Shown piece after piece: positions 18,021 through 26,887 of a stretch of 64,000 nucleotides of DNA. The notes beneath the pieces were generated by a model. That model was not told where the DNA came from and did no database searches. It saw only the letters and a list, made by a program, of their open reading frames with translations. Each line of letters begins with the position of its first letter. Position 1 is the first letter of the stretch. The position numbers and the translations under genes were made by a program. The stretch is from Chloroflexota bacterium (GTDB lineage: Bacteria > Chloroflexota > Chloroflexia > Chloroheliales > Chloroheliaceae): NCBI GenBank assembly GCA_028287745.1, contig JAQBPB010000058.1:1-64000 (forward strand), in the 5' to 3' direction.

Positions 18021-18501
18021 TACTGATTTGTGGCTTTCTGATTAAGTAGTTGCTCCAATTTAATCTCGCTGAACTGATTATACGAGTAATTCCCGGTTAA
18101 CTCAACAGTCATTAGTCCGTTTTGTTTCTTATGTAAGCATTTATACGCAATTAGAGGCCAGAGGTTTCAATCTTGAAAGACTTTAATTTAAAGATAACTG
18201 GCAGGACCGCTGCCAGCATTAAACGGGCGGGCAGTTGCCGCTTTAGATACCTGTAAAACCGTTTCGGGCAGGGTATAAAAGGCAGGTGTAATTCGACCGG
18301 AAGCACAGAATTATGGCATAATAAATTATTACTTTTCGGAAATGGTCCGGCCAGTTAAACAAATTGCAGCCAGCACACGGCTAAACCTGACTTAACTTTA
18401 ATCCGCGCATTTCAACATTCTTTAGTATCCAGGTAATTTCAACTTAACCTGACAGGCGGTCCACCGCAAGCCGGTCCGGGAAATCATTAGAGGAGCTAGC
18501 G
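18021..18501. other. Intergenic region between the signalling operon and the SpoT-like gene
   Basis: The left 100 bases carry the minus-strand promoter at 18077-18105. The remaining 390 bases hold no gene I can support. A weak extended -10 (TGG-CATAAT) near 18313-18321 may serve the plus strand; no matching -35 is visible. Confidence 0.5.
18077..18105 (-). promoter_or_regulatory. Promoter of the zinc-ribbon signalling operon
   Basis: On the minus strand TTGAGT, 17 bases, TATAAT. The -10 is a perfect match and the -35 matches four of six. Transcription from about 18070 gives a 50-base leader to the PP2C start and would cover all five genes down to 10562. Confidence 0.75.
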
Positions 18502-19092
18502 ATGCAGGAGATAACAACTGGGATGAACAGGATTAAGTTCGAAGAAATATTAACCAGGTACTTCATTCCATCCCAGATCCAACTGATAATGATGGCCTAC
18601 CGGTTCTCCAAGTACGGCCACCACGGGCAGTCCCGCGAAGGCGGCGGCCGCTACTTCGAACATCCCCGGCAAGCCGCTTTAATACTTCTGGAGCAGGGCG
18701 TATTTGACCATGAAATAATTATCGCGGCCCTGCTGCACGATGTGATGGAAGACAGCTTTATTCTAACCTGGACCGACCTGGAGTTTATTTTCGGCAGCCG
18801 GATATGCGCCATTGTCAAAGTCCTGACCAAAGAACCCGGCCTACCTAAAGAACAATATATTCCGCGCCTGCTGGGAGCCCTGCCCGAAGCCCAGGTTGTC
18901 AAACTGGCCGACCGCCTGCATAACCTTACGACCCTGGGTGCTTGCAACCGCGATAAGCAGGTCAAGCAAATAAAAGAAACCCGCGGGAAAATCTATCTGA
19001 TCTGCGACAAACTGGCCCTTAACCCCCGGTACACCGACCTGGCAAACTGGTTCAAAGAGCAAATGGAAACCAGGTGCCGCGAGTACGAATAA
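18502..19092 (+). CDS. SpoT/MESH1-like HD-domain (p)ppGpp hydrolase candidate
   Basis: A 196-residue protein corresponding to the hydrolase domain alone of RelA/SpoT enzymes. Metal-binding and catalytic motifs follow the family order: YFEHPRQAA with the first His, LLHDVMEDS with the HD pair and ED, and KLADRLHNLTTL. No synthetase, TGS or ACT domain follows, so this is a single-domain small alarmone hydrolase type, like MESH1. It would remove the 3'-diphosphate of (p)ppGpp or a related nucleotide such as NADPH. ATG 18502 has AGGAG eight bases upstream. A divergent promoter region separates it from the kinase operon. Confidence 0.82.
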   Translation: MQEITTGMNRIKFEEILTRYFIPSQIQLIMMAYRFSKYGHHGQSREGGGRYFEHPRQAALILLEQGVFDHEIIIAALLHDVMEDSFILTWTDLEFIFGSRICAIVKVLTKEPGLPKEQYIPRLLGALPEAQVVKLADRLHNLTTLGACNRDKQVKQIKETRGKIYLICDKLALNPRYTDLANWFKEQMETRCREYE

Positions 19093-19314
19093 GGCAAGTT
19101 TTGACACACCTCTGTTTAACTAAATCGGCAACCCCAGCCATGCCATCCTGAACCTCAGAGAAGGCATGGTAAGTTGGTAACCTTTCCTGGAAAACAGGTT
19201 TAATGGCAAAATTAACTTTAGAAAGTACTCGGGATGACATGGCTTGCTGGTTGCCCATTTTATAAATCAGAAATATCTCAACTCTTGCTTTACAGGGTTC
19301 AGAGTGGTTATTCT

Positions 19315-20325
19315 TTAATAGAAAAAAGTGACCGTCCGGTGACGGGGCCGGGCCTTGATTTGAGGGCTCTGGGAATAGTTCCACAGGTAGACATCCAGCA
19401 TGGCCGGGAAAATAGCAGGCGCGGTGAGATGCATGCGGTTGACCATCCGGCAGGCCACTTCGACGCATTGGACTCCCGAAGCCCGGATTTCGGTTTCGGC
19501 CTGGCTTCCGGCTTCCAGCGGTTCGCCCTGGTCAACAAGGCTTTCCAGTTCCGGGTTGTAATGTAAGACGCCTTCCATCCGGAAATAATGAGGCAGCAGG
19601 TTATCGGCAAACATCGTAAGCTGGTCGATATCAGGGAAAGCGGCCGGGGCGTGGGCCTCCAGGGCCAGGTAGAGATCGTTAGCCAGGATTTGGGCCCTTT
19701 TATAGAAATAGACCGGAAAAGTAAAACCATCCGGGAAGGGCGGTCCGGCGGAATAAATGGCCGTATCATTGAAGTAAGAAAGGTTTGTTACCAGGTTGCC
19801 CACCAGATGGCTGGCCGAAGGGCTGGCTTCCAGCAGGTTTAGATAACTGCCCTGGTATTCGGCTACCACCCAGCGGCCCAACTGGTTCAAGCTGCGGGCG
19901 AACATGCGCAATAAAGGGAAATCGGCCGGGATATTAAAAAACCGGGCCAGGGTTCCGGGCGAAACTTCGCTGGCAAACCGGGCGTCCAGGGTATTTCCGG
20001 CCAGCGCGGCCCGGCGCAAAGTATCGGCTACGGTCTTATAAAGCGAGCCCTGGACCAGGTTAGCCGCTTCCAGTTGCTTCCAACGTGGAGAAAGGCCGGA
20101 ACCGAAATTCAGGGCGTCCAGGGTGAAAATGTAATTGACCAGCTTTTCGCCGGTCCCGGCAAAATGAAAATCTTCCTGGAAGGAATAGCGCCGCTGAATT
20201 TCGGCCTGGTCGTAACCAGCCGCCAGCGCCTCCAACCTGGCCCAATCGTAGGTAATATACTGGGCCGACACAACTACATCACGGGTAGACTGCCGGACCC
20301 TTTCCAGAAAATTGTTAGCCTTCAT
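19315..20325 (-). CDS. Queuosine 5'-phosphate N-glycosidase/hydrolase (Qng1, Q-salvage family)
   Basis: About 336 residues from ATG 20325, which overlaps the end of the upstream gene by 11 bases; a longer open frame to 20469 is inside that gene and not used. The protein matches the Q-salvage (DUF2419) family: an ALNFGSG segment near 75 corresponding to the family's NF(C/S)FW region, and a C-terminal hallmark TMFADNLLPHYF then GVLHYNPEL, followed by EIRASGVQCVEVA. These enzymes release queuine from queuosine-5'-monophosphate so that the base can be reused in tRNA. It is the last gene of the IclR operon, whose other members have no known link to queuosine. QueG lies elsewhere in this window. 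Confidence 0.85.
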   Translation of the reverse strand: MKANNFLERVRQSTRDVVVSAQYITYDWARLEALAAGYDQAEIQRRYSFQEDFHFAGTGEKLVNYIFTLDALNFGSGLSPRWKQLEAANLVQGSLYKTVADTLRRAALAGNTLDARFASEVSPGTLARFFNIPADFPLLRMFARSLNQLGRWVVAEYQGSYLNLLEASPSASHLVGNLVTNLSYFNDTAIYSAGPPFPDGFTFPVYFYKRAQILANDLYLALEAHAPAAFPDIDQLTMFADNLLPHYFRMEGVLHYNPELESLVDQGEPLEAGSQAETEIRASGVQCVEVACRMVNRMHLTAPAIFPAMLDVYLWNYSQSPQIKARPRHRTVTFFY

Positions 20326-21907
20326 CCGGGATATTATAACTAAAGAAAACGCGGGTTCCCTGGCCCGGCGCGCTGTGGATTTCACATTTCGCCCCGGCAA
20401 GCAGCAGGCGCTCCTGCATAGCGGCCAGGCCCAACTGGGCGCGGCCCCTGGAGGGCTGCCTGGGGTCAAAGCCCGGTCCCTGGTCGCTAATTTCTATTTC
20501 AGCCAGTTGGGGCTTATTGCGCGGCCCTTTTACCCGGGCCGTAACCGTAATCTCGCTCCCGGCGGCGTGCTGGCAGGCGTTATTCAGGGCATCCTGGGTC
20601 GCCCGGAAGAGCGCAATTTCAACCGGGGCAGGCAGGCGAGGCACTTCGGCGCCTTCGACCCGGAAGGTAGGCTGGCTTTTGGCCCCCGGTGCTTCGGCCA
20701 CTTCCCGCACATACTGGCGCAAAGCAGCATTGAGGCCGAATTCTTCCAGGTTAACCGGCCGCAAATCCTGGGCCAACTTCTTGGTCTGGTTAATCAGGCT
20801 GTGCAGGCGTTCCTCGGTTTTGATTAAATCCACCGCCGAAGGAGTGCGAACTTTTTGCAGGTACGCCTGGACGCTCTGCCGGGAAACCGTCAGCGGCGGC
20901 AGCACCTCGGCCAGGATGCGCTCGGCCAGCCGCCGCTTTTCTTCTTCCTGGCTGGTGACAAACCGCCCGACAATAAGCCGCAGGTGGTTATCCCGTTCGA
21001 CCAGGGCTTCGCGCAAGCGGTGATTATCTACCAGTAGTGCGAATTGATAGGCTAAAGTTTCAAACAGCTCGCGTTCTTCATTCGAGAAAGCCCGTTGCAG
21101 GTCGGCCCGGCAGACCAGTAAAGTACCCAAAGCCCTTTCACCGGTCATGAGCGGGACCGCTATAATCGCGCCTGGAATTAGCTCGCCCGGCCCTATCTTT
21201 TCAGACTCGGCCTCACTGGAACGCCGGAAGACCAGCGAACGGCCCGCATCAATTGCCCGGGCGGCCAACCGTAAGACCGGGAAAGAGCGCGGCGTAAAGG
21301 CCAGGGCCGCCGGTCCGGCATAACGGGCTACCAGCTTAAGTGCCGGGGCGGTCCCTTCAGCCTGAGTTGCAGCATCTTGCTCTTGCAGGAAAATAGCGCA
21401 GTAGTCCACTTTGCTTTGAGCGGCCAGGGTTGCTACCAGCGAGTTGGACAGCCCTTCCAGGTTGGTAGCATCTTTAAAGAGTTTTAACGACTCAACCAGG
21501 GGAGCCATTGACCGCAAGCGGCCGGTTTCCTGGCTAGCCTGGGACTTCACAAGCGCCTCTTGCACGGCCTGGCCCAGTTCACTCCCGGTGAAAGGTTTCA
21601 TTAAAAAGCCGGTCACACCCAGTTGCATGGATTTAATCAGATTATCAAGCGTGCCGTAAGCCGTCATTAAGACCCCGCCCAGGTCCGGTTTGTACTGGCG
21701 AGCGCGGGCCAGAAGTTCTAAACCGTCCATTTCAGGCATCCGAATATCGGCCAACAGCAGGTCCGGCGCGGCTTCTTTGATTATTTCCAGTGCTTCTTTT
21801 CCATTAGCCGCAGTGGCGGTCCGGTAGCCGATACGTTTGAGGGCTGCCTCGGCCTGTCGCCGGATTAGCTCCTCATCGTCCACAATTAAGATATACTCTC
21901 CAGCCAT
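20315..21907 (-). CDS. REC-GAF-HATPase signalling protein without phospho-accepting His
   Basis: A 530-residue hybrid. Residues 1-125 are a receiver domain (VDDEE, phospho-acceptor Asp in LLADIRMPEMDG near 53, Lys in MKPF). Residues about 140-290 look like a GAF domain. A helical region near 320-345 aligns with the HisKA_3 dimerisation motif, but reads RRLAERILAEV where active kinases of this class read RxARELHDxV, so the His and following Asp are replaced by Leu and Ala. The ATPase domain follows, with an N-box DALNNACQHA near 445 and DQGPGF plus GLAAMQERL. It may sense a ligand and control a partner, not itself. Lies three bases past the glycoside hydrolase gene's start-side overlap in one operon. 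Confidence 0.85.
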   Translation of the reverse strand: MAGEYILIVDDEELIRRQAEAALKRIGYRTATAANGKEALEIIKEAAPDLLLADIRMPEMDGLELLARARQYKPDLGGVLMTAYGTLDNLIKSMQLGVTGFLMKPFTGSELGQAVQEALVKSQASQETGRLRSMAPLVESLKLFKDATNLEGLSNSLVATLAAQSKVDYCAIFLQEQDAATQAEGTAPALKLVARYAGPAALAFTPRSFPVLRLAARAIDAGRSLVFRRSSEAESEKIGPGELIPGAIIAVPLMTGERALGTLLVCRADLQRAFSNEERELFETLAYQFALLVDNHRLREALVERDNHLRLIVGRFVTSQEEEKRRLAERILAEVLPPLTVSRQSVQAYLQKVRTPSAVDLIKTEERLHSLINQTKKLAQDLRPVNLEEFGLNAALRQYVREVAEAPGAKSQPTFRVEGAEVPRLPAPVEIALFRATQDALNNACQHAAGSEITVTARVKGPRNKPQLAEIEISDQGPGFDPRQPSRGRAQLGLAAMQERLLLAGAKCEIHSAPGQGTRVFFSYNIPDEG

Positions 21908-21908
21908 C

Positions 21909-24248
21909 CTATTCTCGTTTTAACCCCTCCGCCCGGTTTAAACGTACCAACTGGGCCTGACCATTATCTAAAAGAAACTTTTCCTGGTATATAGCACCAC
22001 CTGGCCGCTCGGCGGCCACCAGGGTGACTTCAATCCGGGCAATTTCCAGGACCGCCAGGGTAAGGTCCAGCCTGAGTTGCTGGCAATATATTCCCTTTAC
22101 CTGGTAAACCTTACCGGGCACCAGCAACGCTCCCGGCAAGTTGGGCCGTACTACAAAGGCCGCCTGGCTCTCCGAAGCCGCCCGCTCCTCCTGCAAGCCT
22201 ATCACATACCTCAACAAAAGATAGGTACCCAGGCAGCCCCAGCCGTAAACTTCGGCTCCGCCGCCTCCACGCGGCGGTACGGCGGCCGGTTGCCCGACCT
22301 GGGGCCAGTATTCCCGGCCCACTCCCGGCAGGCCGCCCTGGTCGGGCGCCACCGAAGCCGGGTGAGAGTCGGCCCAGCGGTAGAAAGCATCCAGGGCTTG
22401 CCAGCCGTGCCGCGCTGCTAAATCCTGGCGCCCGCTTTCAGAGCAGGATTCCACGAGGCAAAAGACAATCGAAGGCCACATCAGCGGGTGAAAGACCTGC
22501 CCGTGTAAAGGCGGGTTTTCCAGTTTAGCCTGTAAAGCGGCAATTTGCTCCGTTGTAGCGGCCCGGCCCAGGAGCGGGGCAAGTTGCATGGTATCCAGCA
22601 CGCCGGTAAAGCCGCTGCGCCGGTCGAAATCGTGGAACCATTTCAGTTCGGGCCGCCACATTTGCTGCATCAGGTTAAAATGGCGGTCCGCCAGGTTGTT
22701 CCAGCGGTTAATCCGGGCCTGGCCGGACTCCAGTTCCGCCGCCCAGGAAGCCAGAAGCCAGCAGTTCTGGGTCATCGCCGCCTGCAGGTCCACCGGCCAG
22801 AGATGCTCGCCGAGCGCACCGCCGCCGCTGGGGTCATTGGTAATGCCAAAGCGGGCCGAGTTATCCTGCCCGGCTTCCCAGCTGCATTTGTAAAAAGGGC
22901 GACCTTGCGGGTCGGTCCGCTGGCCCTGCCAGAAGTCCATATAGGCTTCCAGGTACGGAAAGAGTGCAGCCAACCAGGCCCGGTCGCCGGTGCGCCGGTA
23001 GACCAGCTCGATACAGTGGAACGGAAAACACCACTCAGGGGCGGTGCCACAGGGGCTACCATCGACCGCCACCATGTTATAGGAACCATCCTCCCGGCTG
23101 CAAGGTACATTTGGTTCAGGCGCATCGGCGAAAGTACCAAGTAAAACCTCTTTGGCCGCCACCGGGTCGGCATAGCTTAAGATTAGCATGTCCAGGGCCG
23201 CTTCGGCCAGGACGGTCCGGGGCACCTGGATTTGCATGGCGTCCCAGGCGTGTTTATAAATTCCGGCCGGGTTACGCACCATCATGCGCAGGGTTTCCAG
23301 GTCGTAGACCAGGCCGCGCCGCACATGCTCGGGCCAGTCGCCGGAGAGCCGGGGAGCGTTTTCCCAGAAAGCATTATCTTCCTGGCGGCCGCGCGCCAGG
23401 GCCTGGTAAAGGGCGCTGCCTTCGTCTTGCAGCAAGCGCGAGGCCCGGTTAACCGCCCGGAACTCGCTGGCGTCCCGCGTCAGAACGAGCATGATAGTTT
23501 TTTCCGCGCCCGGTTCCAGCTTAAAGTTATAGTGCTGGGCCGCTATTTTGCGGGTGACGTTATCGCCTTCTTTATAGGCCCGGTCCAGGGAAGCTAACCG
23601 GGAACCCACCGGAAACCGCCGGGCCGCCGTAGCGTCCAAAGACTCGAGCAGGTCGGTGAAAGTAGCCGCGTCCAAACGGGCCTGAGCCGAGAAATCGGTC
23701 GAGCGTAAATGAAAGGCGGTGCCTTCCTGGAACCCGGCCACGCTTACCCCGGTCTCATTCTGCCTGGAATATAGCCCGCTGGTCCAATCCAGACCTTGCC
23801 CCAGGTTGCGTTCGTAATCGAGCGCGGCCAGCAGGCTGCCTTCCTGGGCGGCTTGCCCGTGATTTTTAAGCTGGACCAGGCAGCCCAGGGCGTCGCCACT
23901 GCCGGTAGAGGCTTCAGCCAGAAAAAAAATCGCCCTGGCTTTTAGCCCCAGGGGCGTCTCAAAGACAAAACTCAGCCAGTTCTTGGAGTGATAGTCCGAA
24001 TACAGGTCAATATTCTGCCGCTCGAAATCGGCCGTTTCCAGCAGCCAGCCGGTACCCGGCAAGCTAAAGCCCAGTTGGAGGTGGGTAGCGTAATGCCAGG
24101 TGTAATTATAACCGTGCGGGAAGCTCGGGTAATGCCAGCCCATGCCTATGCCCGGCCGGGAACGCAAAACACCACCTGGGCCGGTTGTCCATGCGTGAGC
24201 CGGGTTGTCCAGGTAGCCGTGCGGAGTATACCGATCCTGGGGAAACAT
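21909..24248 (-). CDS. (alpha/alpha)6-barrel glycoside hydrolase, GH63/MGH-like
   Basis: A 779-residue cytoplasmic protein with no signal peptide. The N-terminal 250 residues are a beta-rich domain of the kind that precedes these barrels. The catalytic barrel starts near 300 and contains GIYKHAWDAMQ, EWCFPFHCIELV, and CSWEAGQDNSARF near 455, close to the ESGxDNSPRW signature of GH63 and mannosylglycerate hydrolases, followed by a Gly-rich APDQGGL-type loop and GWGCLGTYLLL near the end. These enzymes hydrolyse alpha-linked glucosides, mannosides or glycerates by inversion. The substrate is unknown. It is 11 bases from the IclR gene, which is the likely regulator. Confidence 0.7.
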   Translation of the reverse strand: MFPQDRYTPHGYLDNPAHAWTTGPGGVLRSRPGIGMGWHYPSFPHGYNYTWHYATHLQLGFSLPGTGWLLETADFERQNIDLYSDYHSKNWLSFVFETPLGLKARAIFFLAEASTGSGDALGCLVQLKNHGQAAQEGSLLAALDYERNLGQGLDWTSGLYSRQNETGVSVAGFQEGTAFHLRSTDFSAQARLDAATFTDLLESLDATAARRFPVGSRLASLDRAYKEGDNVTRKIAAQHYNFKLEPGAEKTIMLVLTRDASEFRAVNRASRLLQDEGSALYQALARGRQEDNAFWENAPRLSGDWPEHVRRGLVYDLETLRMMVRNPAGIYKHAWDAMQIQVPRTVLAEAALDMLILSYADPVAAKEVLLGTFADAPEPNVPCSREDGSYNMVAVDGSPCGTAPEWCFPFHCIELVYRRTGDRAWLAALFPYLEAYMDFWQGQRTDPQGRPFYKCSWEAGQDNSARFGITNDPSGGGALGEHLWPVDLQAAMTQNCWLLASWAAELESGQARINRWNNLADRHFNLMQQMWRPELKWFHDFDRRSGFTGVLDTMQLAPLLGRAATTEQIAALQAKLENPPLHGQVFHPLMWPSIVFCLVESCSESGRQDLAARHGWQALDAFYRWADSHPASVAPDQGGLPGVGREYWPQVGQPAAVPPRGGGGAEVYGWGCLGTYLLLRYVIGLQEERAASESQAAFVVRPNLPGALLVPGKVYQVKGIYCQQLRLDLTLAVLEIARIEVTLVAAERPGGAIYQEKFLLDNGQAQLVRLNRAEGLKRE

Positions 24249-24259
24249 AGACGCTCTTT

Positions 24260-25135
24260 CTACTTTAGGGCCAGCACTTTTCGGCGGTCGCGTTCCCGGC
24301 CGGGCACTACCCGGCCTTCCGGTTGGTGATAGCCCAGGCGCATGCTGCAGTCGGCGGCAGCCTGGATAACGGCCCCGATAAATTCCGGAAAGCGTTCTCG
24401 CTCCAGAACGCTACTTGGACCGGCCAGGGTCAGCCCGGCCACTACCTCGCGCTGGGCGTTGTAGACCGGCGCGGCCAACCCCACCGCGCCGGCATTCATT
24501 TCCTGGTCGCTAAGAGCATAACCCTGCCCTCGGATTTCGGCCAGATGTTCTTTAAAAGCCGCCGGGTTGGTCAGGGTATGGCTGGTAAAAGCTACAATTG
24601 GCTGGATTTCCAGCAAATGGTCGAGCTGGTTTTGCGGCAAGAAAGCCATCAAAATCTTGCTACCGGCCCCGGCATAAAAAGGCAGCCGGGAGCCGCGTTC
24701 CATCGCCAGGCGCAAAATGTTCTTGCTTTGAATGACTTCCAGGCAGATGACTTCATTGCGGTATACCGCCGTCAGCATAACCGTGGCGTTAAATTGCTCG
24801 TTGAGCTGGCGCATAATGGGGCCGCAAACTTCCGGCAGCTCGATTTGCTGGGACACAACGCAGCCCAGTTCAAAAAAACGCATTCCCAGACCATAAGTCG
24901 CCAGGTGCGAATTATACTTGAGATAGCCTCTGGTTTCCAGGTCTTTAATCAAGCGGTAAAGAGTACTCAGGGGGATACCGGTGCGCACCGAAAGTTCTTG
25001 CGCGGTCAACTCGCGATTGTCATAATCGAAGATATCTATAATGTCGAGCGCCCTGGTAAGCGTCTTACTTTTTAATTTTCCCTGCTTGGGCTGGCTGTTT
25101 TCTGCGTTAAAGACGCCGGAGTCTTTGTCTCGCAT
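24260..25135 (-). CDS. IclR-family transcriptional regulator
   Basis: A roughly 291-residue regulator: N-terminal winged helix (about 22-85) with ELTAQELSVRTGIPLSTLYRLIKDLETRGYL, then the IclR ligand-binding domain with VCLEVIQS, RGSRLPFYAGAGSKILMAFL and the CGP-like PVYNAQREVVAGLTLAGPS segments. ATG 25135 is preferred over TTG 25141 because GGAGAGGA lies seven bases upstream. It is the first gene of an operon with the glycoside hydrolase, so it probably controls sugar use in response to a metabolite and may regulate its own promoter at 25234-25262. Confidence 0.87.
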   Translation of the reverse strand: MRDKDSGVFNAENSQPKQGKLKSKTLTRALDIIDIFDYDNRELTAQELSVRTGIPLSTLYRLIKDLETRGYLKYNSHLATYGLGMRFFELGCVVSQQIELPEVCGPIMRQLNEQFNATVMLTAVYRNEVICLEVIQSKNILRLAMERGSRLPFYAGAGSKILMAFLPQNQLDHLLEIQPIVAFTSHTLTNPAAFKEHLAEIRGQGYALSDQEMNAGAVGLAAPVYNAQREVVAGLTLAGPSSVLERERFPEFIGAVIQAAADCSMRLGYHQPEGRVVPGRERDRRKVLALK

Positions 25136-25233
25136 AAGCAATCCTCTCCTCTAGCTAGGGGCTACAAAGTCGCCCGCAGTTTAATGCTATTAATGGAAAT
25201 TCTTGAATTATAAATAAAGTATGCAGATAAGGA

Positions 25234-25262
25234 ATTGTAATTGAGGGGTCTAGCCTTGTCAA
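25234..25262 (-). promoter_or_regulatory. Promoter of the IclR operon
   Basis: Minus-strand TTGACA, a 17-base spacer and TACAAT, 11 of 12 consensus bases. Transcription from about 25227 leaves a 90-base leader before the IclR start codon and should read through to the Qng1 gene at 19315. Confidence 0.8.
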
Positions 25263-25293
25263 GGGCAGTAGTCAGTGGGGAAAGCACCTGGGG

Positions 25294-25348
25294 GTAGTCG
25301 TTGGTGGGGAAGGTTGAGGGGAGTAAGTAAATATCTACCAACGACTAC
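25294..25348. repeat. 12-bp perfect inverted repeat downstream of the CPBP protease gene
   Basis: GTAGTCGTTGGT (25294-25305) and ACCAACGACTAC (25337-25348) are exact reverse complements with a 31-base loop. It starts ten bases after the stop of the minus-strand protease gene and could act as a transcription end or be part of a repeat family together with the heptanucleotide repeats next to it. Confidence 0.6.
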
Positions 25349-25357
25349 GGCCTTCTG

Positions 25358-26887
25358 CTACCGGTTGCCTGCTGACAACTGACTGCTGACTACTATGCTC
25401 TCCCACTGACTACTGACTTCTGACCTCTGACTACTCGTCGTCACCTGAGAAGAAGGCGTCTGCGGCACCCGCTCATCTTCAGGACTGAGCCGGATTGAGA
25501 TTTCGGTCAGGGTGGTATAGAAATAGAACAGGAAAATCAAAATAAAGCTAAGTTTCCACCAGCGACTGGCCTGACGCGAAAGCTGTGGACGTGGAGCCGG
25601 AGGAGTGTTCCAGGCATAGAGCGGCCCGGCCGGTTGCCCGGCCGCATAACCTGTTCCAACCGCCTGTCCTATCGCCGGGTAGGCCAGGGGAGGCGCGGGA
25701 GTAAAGCCTTGCGGCGTTAAATAAGGCGATACCGGCTGGGCTGCCTGTGGCATACCCTGCTGATTGACCGGACCTGCTTGCACCGGGGTAGCCGGGGCGA
25801 TAACAGGACCGCCAGCCGGATTATTCAGGTAATTGTAATTGGCCCGTTCATAACCGTAACGCCCGTAGTTGTAGCGCCGGTCCGGCCCAAAGTAAGGCCC
25901 GGTCGGGCCGGTAGCGCCTGCCAGGTCTGTCCGGATATTACGGGCCAGGCCCAGGTAGCCGAGTTCAAGTGCGGGCCGCCGTTTTGCCATGCGCCTGGTG
26001 ACCGACCGCAGCAGCAGAAAGAAGATGCCGCCCGCAATCAGGCTGATCGGAATGGTTGCCAGCAAAGTTGCCAGGTCAATCGCGCCGTCACCCGATACCA
26101 TACTCTGTCCATTATCGCGGGCTAGCTGGTCCACAATTTCAATGATCCAGGGTGAGAAAGCGCCCAGCAGGTTAAACCCGATATGGGCCGCGATAGCGCT
26201 CCACAGCGAACCCGTGACCAGCACCAGATAGGCCAGGGCCATACCTAGCAAGAAAGTATAGGCGAACCGGAAGGGATACAAATGGAACAGGCCAAAAAGG
26301 AGGCCGACAAAAAAGATACACTTCCAGAAACTCAAACGGCTGTAGCCGGTCTGGACAAAACCCCGGTTCAAGATTTCCTCGCAGACCGGGCCAAACAGAC
26401 CCACCGCAAAGAAGAACAATAACCGGCCGGGCAAGTCTTTGGGGTTGGGGAAGAGCTGGTCCACCGGGAAAGGCCCGAACAGCTCCATTATCCACTGGTT
26501 AAGGGCCGTCGGGAAGCGCACGGCGAACTGGCCGACAAACCCTGCCAGCAAGCACAAAAAGACCGTCCAGAGGTCCAACCTTCGTAAGTTGAGAGTTTCC
26601 TTGATCTTATAGCGCCCCATGATGCAGAAGAAAATAGCAACCGAGGCCAGGGCCAATTCACCCATAAAAGAGGTCCAGAAGAAACCCCAGTTGTTAATCT
26701 GGGCAATCACACTGAAAGTCAGAAAAGCCAGCACTCCCACAAAAAAACAAAGATTGGCAATGGCCGGGGTAGGTGTGGGTCGGTCCCCGGCGGGTGATAT
26801 TGAAGGGCTGGCTGGGAAATTACTGGAAGGGGCCGGGTAGGCATCTGGCGGCGGGTTGAAGTCCGGGGCTGGAGGATTATAACTCAT
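25358..26887 (-). CDS. CPBP-family intramembrane metalloprotease (type II CAAX protease)
   Basis: A 509-residue membrane protein. Proline-rich N-terminal 45 residues precede about eight membrane helices. The type II CAAX/Abi protease motifs are complete: EEILNRG near 170 (EExxxR), FGLFH near 200 (FxxxH) and HIGFN near 235 (HxxxN). After the domain comes a Tyr/Pro/Ala-rich cytoplasmic stretch of about 130 residues and one more helix near 450 (LSFILIFLFYFY). The last 25 codons are made of the heptanucleotide repeats at 25372-25433, giving a Ser/Gln-rich tail that is probably not conserved. It starts inside the end of the upstream metallo-beta-lactamase gene (11-base overlap). Confidence 0.87.
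   Translation of the reverse strand: MSYNPPAPDFNPPPDAYPAPSSNFPASPSISPAGDRPTPTPAIANLCFFVGVLAFLTFSVIAQINNWGFFWTSFMGELALASVAIFFCIMGRYKIKETLNLRRLDLWTVFLCLLAGFVGQFAVRFPTALNQWIMELFGPFPVDQLFPNPKDLPGRLLFFFAVGLFGPVCEEILNRGFVQTGYSRLSFWKCIFFVGLLFGLFHLYPFRFAYTFLLGMALAYLVLVTGSLWSAIAAHIGFNLLGAFSPWIIEIVDQLARDNGQSMVSGDGAIDLATLLATIPISLIAGGIFFLLLRSVTRRMAKRRPALELGYLGLARNIRTDLAGATGPTGPYFGPDRRYNYGRYGYERANYNYLNNPAGGPVIAPATPVQAGPVNQQGMPQAAQPVSPYLTPQGFTPAPPLAYPAIGQAVGTGYAAGQPAGPLYAWNTPPAPRPQLSRQASRWWKLSFILIFLFYFYTTLTEISIRLSPEDERVPQTPSSQVTTSSQRSEVSSQWESIVVSSQLSAGNR
25372..25433. repeat. Heptanucleotide CTGACTN tandem repeats
   Basis: Three copies (25372-25392: CTGACAA, CTGACTG, CTGACTA) and four copies (25406-25433: CTGACTA, CTGACTT, CTGACCT, CTGACTA) separated by 13 bases. 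They lie within the 3' end of the protease gene. A related inverted copy (AGTAGTCAGT) occurs at 25268-25277. Short 7-base tandem repeats of this kind are known from cyanobacterial genomes as STRR elements. Confidence 0.75.

Noticed and set aside
20326..20469. 48 extra N-terminal codons of the Q-salvage protein.
   Set aside because: They lie entirely in the coding region of the upstream gene and read as a Pro/Ala/Cys-rich frame unlike the family.
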